This document shows positions 59,850 to 64,000 of a DNA stretch of 64,000 nucleotides, piece by piece. Made by a program: the position numbers and the translations under genes. How positions within the stretch are numbered: the first letter of the stretch is position 1; each line of letters begins with the position of its first letter. The stretch comes from Anaerorhabdus sp964386325 (lineage in GTDB: Bacteria > Bacillota_I > Bacilli_A > Erysipelotrichales > Erysipelotrichaceae), in assembly GCA_964386325.1 (NCBI GenBank), contig CAYLQY010000003.1, positions 62,001 through 126,000 of the forward strand, in the 5' to 3' direction. The notes below the pieces were generated by a model. That model did not search any database, was not told where the DNA came from, and saw only the letters and a program-made list of their open reading frames with translations.

Positions 59850-59881
59850 AAAAACGATGCTCATTTTAGAGTATCGTTTTT
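59850..59881 (-). terminator. Terminator of the nucleoside phosphorylase/phosphatase unit
   Basis: A 13-bp stem (AAAAACGATGCTC / GAGTATCGTTTTT with one G-T pair) overlaps the end of the phosphatase gene; T-rich on the minus strand, probably effective both ways. Confidence 0.7.
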
Positions 59882-60451
59882 GTGCGTGAACAAATTTATT
59901 GATTCAATGCTTAAACATATTTCATCAGCGAATGTCATTTTTACAATCCAAGGCATGATATCAACAATGTTCCAAAAATCATCAAATTGGAAGGTTGGTT
60001 GATAATAATTAATAATTGTAGAAAGGGCAGTACCATGAGTACCAATTGCAATGTTTTTATTTTTGTATTCTTTAATTAATCTTTTAAGTGCATGAATATT
60101 TCTATTTTGAACTTCATGAAGTGTTTCACCATCACTAAGTTTATAGTTGAAATCATGCCATTGCATTTTTGCGAATTCTTCAAAATTTTCAATCCATCCT
60201 GAATCAACTTTTCTTTCTCTGAAGTCTTCAATAAATTCAATATCTAATTTTGATTTATTTGCGAAGTCTTGTATTGTTAGAATAGAGCGTTGATAAGGAC
60301 TAGAAAATAGGCAATCAATACTTTTGTCTTTTAAGTATTCTGTAACAAGTTGGCAATCTTGTAATCCTTTTTCCGTAAGTCCACGTGTTCTTTCATCCTT
60401 ATTGGAATGATCTGAAGTTGCATGTCTTACAAAGTATACAGTAGTTGTCAT
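59861..60451 (-). CDS. Histidine phosphatase family protein
   Basis: 196 residues. VYFVRHATSDHSNKDERTRGLTEKG begins with the RHxT catalytic motif; LFSSPYQRSILTIQ supplies the second Arg, and IAIGTHGTALSTII the second His. It is a phosphoglycerate-mutase-like phosphatase with unknown substrate. It is translationally coupled to the nucleoside phosphorylase (TAATG overlap), so a phosphorylated sugar or nucleotide from that reaction is plausible. Confidence 0.88.
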   Translation of the reverse strand: MTTTVYFVRHATSDHSNKDERTRGLTEKGLQDCQLVTEYLKDKSIDCLFSSPYQRSILTIQDFANKSKLDIEFIEDFRERKVDSGWIENFEEFAKMQWHDFNYKLSDGETLHEVQNRNIHALKRLIKEYKNKNIAIGTHGTALSTIINYYQPTFQFDDFWNIVDIMPWIVKMTFADEICLSIESINLFTHKNDTLK

Positions 60452-61227
60452 TATTTTTTATCTTGCTCAATTAAATCTTTCAATGCTTCAATAGCTACCT
60501 TAATAGCAATATCAGTATCATGACATTGAGGATTATCTAAACCTTGTTTTTCTCTTTCTTGGTTTGCAACAACTAAGAAACAAGAACCACAACGAACATG
60601 TAGATAACTTGCGACAATAAAGAGTGCTGCTGATTCCATCTCAGATGCTTTACAGCCAAGTTTACACCATGCATCCCATTTACGGTGAAGCTCTACTGAG
60701 TTTGGTAATGTTTCAGGACGATGTTGACCATAAAATGCGTCTTTACATTGTACAACACCTGCATGATATGTCTGACCTAATTTCTTTGATGCATCTACAA
60801 GAGCATTTGTGATTTGTAAATCAGCGACTGCTGGAAATTCTATTGGTGCATATTCTTTTGAAGTACCTTCAAAGCGAATTGCTGCTTGTGCAATGACTAC
60901 ATCACTGCCTTTTACATTTATATCCATACCACCACATGTGCCTATACGAATGAATGTATCTGCTCCACACGCAACCAATTCTTCCATTGCGATAGATGCT
61001 GATGGTCCACCAATACCAGTAGATGTAACAGAAACCTTTTCTCCATTTAATGTACCTGTATAAGTAACATATTCTCTTGAGTCAGCTACTAAAACTGGGT
61101 TTTCAAAATAAGCCGCAATCTTTTCACAGCGTTTAGGATCTCCTGGTAATAAGACATAACGTCCTACCTCACCTCTAGCAACACCGATGTGGTATTGTTT
61201 ACCAGTTCCTTCTGCATAATCAATCAT
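60451..61227 (-). CDS. udp: Uridine/nucleoside phosphorylase
   Basis: 258 residues from the ATG following GGAGG; an earlier in-frame Met lies at the promoter. YHIGVARGEVGRYVLLPGDPKRCEKIA, STGIGGPSASIAMEELVACGADTFIRIGTCGGM and KASEMESAALFIVA (EMES motif) are the NP-I family signatures. AIRFEGTSKEYAP and YHAGVVQCKDAFYGQHRPE point to uridine phosphorylase. It cleaves uridine to uracil and ribose 1-phosphate. Confidence 0.9.
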   Translation of the reverse strand: MIDYAEGTGKQYHIGVARGEVGRYVLLPGDPKRCEKIAAYFENPVLVADSREYVTYTGTLNGEKVSVTSTGIGGPSASIAMEELVACGADTFIRIGTCGGMDINVKGSDVVIAQAAIRFEGTSKEYAPIEFPAVADLQITNALVDASKKLGQTYHAGVVQCKDAFYGQHRPETLPNSVELHRKWDAWCKLGCKASEMESAALFIVASYLHVRCGSCFLVVANQEREKQGLDNPQCHDTDIAIKVAIEALKDLIEQDKK

Positions 61228-61255
61228 TTGGTTTACCTCCGTTTTCCGTAACTTT

Positions 61256-61284
61256 ATTATAGACAATTCATTCTTAAAAAGAAA
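61256..61284 (-). promoter_or_regulatory. Promoter of the phosphorylase/phosphatase unit
   Basis: Minus strand TTTCTT, 17-bp spacer, TATAAT. Confidence 0.45.
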
Positions 61285-61360
61285 CTACTACAAAGCGAAA
61301 TTGGTATATTTTAAAGGGATTTGTTTTGTGGAATTCTTACAACAAGGATGTGATTTGATT

Positions 61361-61642
61361 ATGCGTGATGAACTTTTAAATAAAGGTTATGCTTTGGCAC
61401 TAGAATTTGATAAGAATTGGCGTCGACCAATCATTGAGATTATTCAAGAAATGAATACTTCACTTTCATTGGATGAACAATTAGAACTTAGTAAAACAAT
61501 ATCTAAAACAAGAAAAGAAATTGAAGATTACTTTTATGAACAGGTTGATTACAAGAGTGATTTAAAAAATAACGAGTTGAATCATACAGGAAAACAATGG
61601 ATAAAAAAAGGTATCTGCATAATTGCAGGTACCTTTGCTTAA
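61361..61642 (+). CDS. Small hypothetical protein with terminator-coded tail
   Basis: 93 residues from the ATG after AAGGATGTGA. Helical and charged (ELLNKGYALALEFDKNWRRPIIEIIQEMNTSLSLDEQLEL). The last 12 or so codons (KKGICIIAGTFA) are made of the two arms of the terminator that serves the convergent gene, and the stop codon TAA shares the palindromic TTAA with the other gene's stop. No family recognised. Confidence 0.45.
   Translation: MRDELLNKGYALALEFDKNWRRPIIEIIQEMNTSLSLDEQLELSKTISKTRKEIEDYFYEQVDYKSDLKNNELNHTGKQWIKKGICIIAGTFA
61607..61636 (-). terminator. Terminator of the envelope-protein operon
   Basis: A 12-bp stem (AAAGGTATCTGC / GCAGGTACCTTT, one mismatch-type wobble) with 6-base loop; on the minus strand it is followed by a run of seven T. 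Confidence 0.75.
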
Positions 61643-62709
61643 TATTTAACAGTTGCTGGGTTTAATTCGTTATCAATTGCGAATCCCGCAATCTTCCATG
61701 CTCCATTTACTTTTAAGAATGAAATTTGATAACCAATATGATATTCCTTAGATGTACTTCCTGATGCAATTAAGTAATCAAAGATAACATTACCGATCAT
61801 TGAGTTTTCATCTTGTTGAACAATTGTAAGCACTTCTTCATTTGAAAATTGTGAAACATTGTGTGCCGCATACCATTGATTATCCATTGTTTTAACACGA
61901 TCATAGAAATCACTGCTTGTAATTGTAATTGCAGATATTGCACCTAATGTACCATCTTTAGTAGGATAACGAGCAACAGTTTTTGCAGCACTAAGAATTG
62001 TATTTTCTAAGTCAGAATTGATCGTACCTTTTCCAACATAGTAAGTATTGCTTAATACGTCTTTAATCATTGTATAGCCAGTACCATCAACTGTGATTTG
62101 TGGTTCAGAAATTAAATTTGTAAGTTCATAGCGTGTAACTTTTGGAGCTTTTGAAGTATCTTTTAGCCCTGAGAAGTTAGTTGCAGGAACTGCTGATTGT
62201 TTGACATAGTCTGATCCAACATCAAGGCCATTAACTTGAATTGTTACGCCTTCAGGAACTTCAACGATATAGTTGTTGTCACCTTGGAATAAGGTAGTCG
62301 CAAGCCATTTGTTATCACCAGTCTTTATAAGTTTAACTGTAGCAATTCGTACATTGCCTTCAAATAAATCATATAAGTTATCACCGTTTTCATTATCTTT
62401 ACTCATGATGACTAGTTTATCTAAATTAACACCATCATATATTTCTTTAATGGCTTGTTCATAATCAGCTTTTGAATTCAGATGTGGTTCAATAATTAAT
62501 GAATTTTCATAGATAGCATTAAAATCATTGTTTTTAACTTGTTTTAAATATAAACTAATTGCACTTTCTGGAAGTTTTGCTTCTTTACTTGCAAGATTTG
62601 ATTTTGTCATTTGCACGACTAGAATACTTGTTCCAACACATGCTAGTAATACAACAAGCATGATAATTATTCCAGCAGTACGTTTTAATCCAACTTTCTT
62701 TGTACTCAT
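61639..62709 (-). CDS. Membrane-anchored NTF2-like-domain protein
   Basis: 356 residues. N-terminal membrane helix (residues 10-31) puts the rest outside. Residues 43-140 (PESAISLYLKQVKNNDFNAIYENSLIIEPHLNSKADYEQAIKEI) look like the NTF2-like MecA_N fold found at the N terminus of penicillin-binding proteins; VPEGVTIQVNGLDVGSDYV is a TcaA/PEGA-like beta segment; a second NTF2-like part (FYDRVKTMDNQWYAAHNVSQF) ends the protein. No transpeptidase domain. It is probably a cell-wall-associated protein. Co-transcribed with the phosphodiester glycosidase (2-base gap). Confidence 0.65.
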   Translation of the reverse strand: MSTKKVGLKRTAGIIIMLVVLLACVGTSILVVQMTKSNLASKEAKLPESAISLYLKQVKNNDFNAIYENSLIIEPHLNSKADYEQAIKEIYDGVNLDKLVIMSKDNENGDNLYDLFEGNVRIATVKLIKTGDNKWLATTLFQGDNNYIVEVPEGVTIQVNGLDVGSDYVKQSAVPATNFSGLKDTSKAPKVTRYELTNLISEPQITVDGTGYTMIKDVLSNTYYVGKGTINSDLENTILSAAKTVARYPTKDGTLGAISAITITSSDFYDRVKTMDNQWYAAHNVSQFSNEEVLTIVQQDENSMIGNVIFDYLIASGSTSKEYHIGYQISFLKVNGAWKIAGFAIDNELNPATVKY

Positions 62710-62711
62710 TC

Positions 62712-63689
62712 TTATTTACCATCCTTTACTATAAATGCTGTTGGTAAATTACGAGCACCATAAATTGATACTGTACTATTAATTGTTTTACCATCATATA
62801 CCATTACTGTTGAGTTACCACCGTCAAGGTTGGCAGCGGTCATAGCTCCATAATCTTGCATAATTTTAATTGCATCTGGATAAAGAGCACCAAGTGATAA
62901 TGGTTGTCTTCCATCCATAACAAGTAGAAGGAAAGCCCCATCTTCTCTTTGCCCAATAACTGTTCTAGGATTTAAACCAGCAAGTCGAGCACTTTCAAAT
63001 ACAACTTTATATTGATTAATGAATACCGGTCCAAATGTAACTGCATCACGTACACCCCATTCAAGGGCTTGTTCAGCAGACATATCCGATGCGATTAATT
63101 GATTGTTTTTATTGATTCCGATAACTGGTCCAAAGTCGCTCATTTTACCACTAACCAGCTTACCATCAGAAATAACGATTCCCCATGCTTGTCCGCCATT
63201 TCCTTTACCGCCAGCATCTTCAAATCCACCAGCGTTAATACCAGCAACACCACCATAGATATCAATATATTCTTCTAATGAAGGACCTGCTGAAGAAGAA
63301 TCTAAGTCGGGGTTAACACCAACGATAAGATCTTCTGGATTATGAACAATCATCATAAAGGCTTGATATGTTGTACCTTTAATACTATGAATTTCAATAC
63401 CATCTGTACTAACTAATACAGCATCATTCTTATCAATGATTAATGAAGGGTCAATTCCATTTTGAATAGCCTTTATCTCTGCTTCGCTGTAGAAAAAGCG
63501 TGCAATTGTGTGACTTAAGCCTTCATCAGGTAAATCCTGAATTAATTGCGTACTATAAGCAACTGCTGAACCTTTGTATGTTTCTTTTAGGACTAGGTAT
63601 GTGGTAATACCTGCAGTGGCTAAAATCATTAGTATGCATAGTGAAACCACAAGACCTGTCGATATCGTCTTAATTCTTTTTTTAGTCAT
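62712..63689 (-). CDS. Phosphodiester glycosidase family (NAGPA-domain) exoprotein
   Basis: 325 residues from the ATG four bases after GAGGA. One N-terminal helix (residues 9-31) exports it. The NAGPA domain covers residues 110-325: AGINAGGFEDAGGKGNGGQAWGIVISDG, VTFGPVFINQYKVV, RTVIGQREDGAFLLLVMDGRQPLSLG and MTAANLDGGNSTVMVYDG, the NLDGG signature. The family removes or remodels sugar-phosphate linkages; wall teichoic acid or an exopolysaccharide is a likely target. First gene of a two-gene unit. Confidence 0.87.
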   Translation of the reverse strand: MTKKRIKTISTGLVVSLCILMILATAGITTYLVLKETYKGSAVAYSTQLIQDLPDEGLSHTIARFFYSEAEIKAIQNGIDPSLIIDKNDAVLVSTDGIEIHSIKGTTYQAFMMIVHNPEDLIVGVNPDLDSSSAGPSLEEYIDIYGGVAGINAGGFEDAGGKGNGGQAWGIVISDGKLVSGKMSDFGPVIGINKNNQLIASDMSAEQALEWGVRDAVTFGPVFINQYKVVFESARLAGLNPRTVIGQREDGAFLLLVMDGRQPLSLGALYPDAIKIMQDYGAMTAANLDGGNSTVMVYDGKTINSTVSIYGARNLPTAFIVKDGK

Positions 63690-63720
63690 ATGTTCCTCAT
63701 TTCTATCTAACCTTACCATT

Positions 63721-63749
63721 ATTATATATTCTAGGGCTTTTAATGACAA
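63721..63749 (-). promoter_or_regulatory. Promoter of the envelope-protein operon
   Basis: Minus strand TTGTCA, 17-bp spacer, TATAAT, about 30 bases before the start codon. Confidence 0.6.
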
Positions 63750-63824
63750 TTTGTTTTAGAAGAAAGGGGATAACTTAACAATGTTTAATAATTGAATAGC
63801 TAGTAATCAGTGAAATTTCAATTT

Positions 63825-63852
63825 AAGTACGATTTATAGTACTTTTTTATTA
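63825..63852 (+). terminator. Hairpin with T-run upstream of tRNA-Glu
   Basis: AAGTAC / GTACTT with an 8-base loop and six T. No gene is seen to end here; it may insulate the tRNA promoter. Confidence 0.4.
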
Positions 63853-63870
63853 GTTTGACGCATAAAATTC

Positions 63871-63899
63871 TTGTACTGAAAAGCGGTTTATGGTATTAT
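63871..63899 (+). promoter_or_regulatory. Promoter of tRNA-Glu
   Basis: TTGTAC, 17-bp spacer, TATTAT; the tRNA begins 18 bases later. Confidence 0.55.
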
Positions 63900-63917
63900 A
63901 ACAAAGCACTAGCAAAT

Positions 63918-63994
63918 GGCTCGTTGGTGAAGCGGCTTAACACAGCGCCCTTTCACGGCGTCATTCACGGGTTCGAATCCCGTACGAGTCACCA
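63918..63994 (+). tRNA. tRNA-Glu (anticodon UUC)
   Basis: Acceptor GGCTCGT/ACGAGTC, anticodon loop CTTTCAC (anticodon 63952-63954), T-loop GGTTCGAATCC, encoded CCA. It may begin a tRNA cluster that continues past the window. Confidence 0.94.
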
Positions 63995-64000
63995 CAGGGG

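Noticed and set aside
1..64000. UGA read as tryptophan (Mollicutes code)
   Set aside because: Several intact genes end in TGA at the expected family length and tryptophans are TGG.
1..64000. CRISPR array, prophage or intact insertion sequence
   Set aside because: No regularly spaced repeats, integrase, structural phage genes or full transposase were found. The only tandem repeat is the 16-bp one at 57.85 kb.

Overview
The window is a 64 kb stretch of a low-GC, Gram-positive (Bacillota) chromosome. UGA is used as an ordinary stop, which argues against Mycoplasma-type Mollicutes. The gene set fits Erysipelotrichia or a close neighbour: T-box and LicT-type regulation, DegV, an EF-G-like paralogue, a NusG domain II protein paired with a Gx transporter, and a short citrate-to-2-oxoglutarate branch. 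The family placement is an inference from content, not a phylogeny. There is no prophage, intact IS element, CRISPR array or rRNA. Nearly all genes are intact, and most transcription units are closed by clear intrinsic terminators.

Layout. 0-5.3 kb: end of a DegV gene, a YgjP-type metallopeptidase, an MscS channel, a tiny promoter-ORF-terminator unit, then an ankyrin protein with an EF-G-like GTPase. 5.3-10.6 kb: lipid kinase, then isocitrate dehydrogenase and citrate synthase diverging from aconitase. 10.6-19.5 kb: housekeeping and small enzymes (FAD protein, lipoprotein, ArsC/LMW-PTP-like protein, HAD phosphatase, NAD(P)HX repair enzyme, GNAT, DJ-1/PfpI, PAP2, nucleotide pyrophosphatase-like enzyme) with tRNA-Ser(GGA) and tRNA-Leu(CAA). 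19.5-23.3 kb: ArsR/permease/redox-disulfide operon, AI-2E-type protein and a methyltransferase. 23.3-30.5 kb: a three-gene synthase-type polysaccharide locus and a BlaR1-like M56 sensor. 30.6-35.6 kb: amino-acid permease, NUDIX, an unnamed structured RNA with its own promoter, a T-box and an NSS transporter. 36.2-45.8 kb: prephenate dehydratase, then a complete shikimate operon (aroB, aroC, aroE-aroK fusion, aroF, aroA, tyrA, aroQ, Gfo/Idh) behind a leader-peptide attenuator. 45.9-50.9 kb: MATE pump, NusG-II/Gx pair, and a MarR-controlled flavin reductase/flavodoxin operon. 50.9-59.6 kb: a LicT-controlled PTS operon with two antiterminator sites, two ChbG-like deacetylases, an esterase, two metallo-beta-lactamase-fold hydrolases and a TreC-type hydrolase. 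59.6-64 kb: nucleoside phosphorylase and phosphatase, two cell-envelope proteins and tRNA-Glu(UUC).

Most notable. (1) At 37.73-37.95 kb a 15-residue leader peptide ending in Phe-Phe-Tyr-Tyr-Phe-Arg precedes mutually exclusive hairpins and a terminator. This is a ribosome-mediated attenuator for aromatic synthesis, and it complements a T-box with an apparent Tyr (UAC) specifier ahead of an NSS transporter 4 kb upstream. (2) At 33.31-33.50 kb an unassigned RNA of about 190 nt has a consensus promoter, a three-way-junction fold, a possible pseudoknot and a terminator hairpin that also forms the spacer of the T-box promoter. (3) The PTS operon combines sugar import with several deacylating or hydrolysing enzymes, which suggests use of an acylated disaccharide not yet linked to this gene set.
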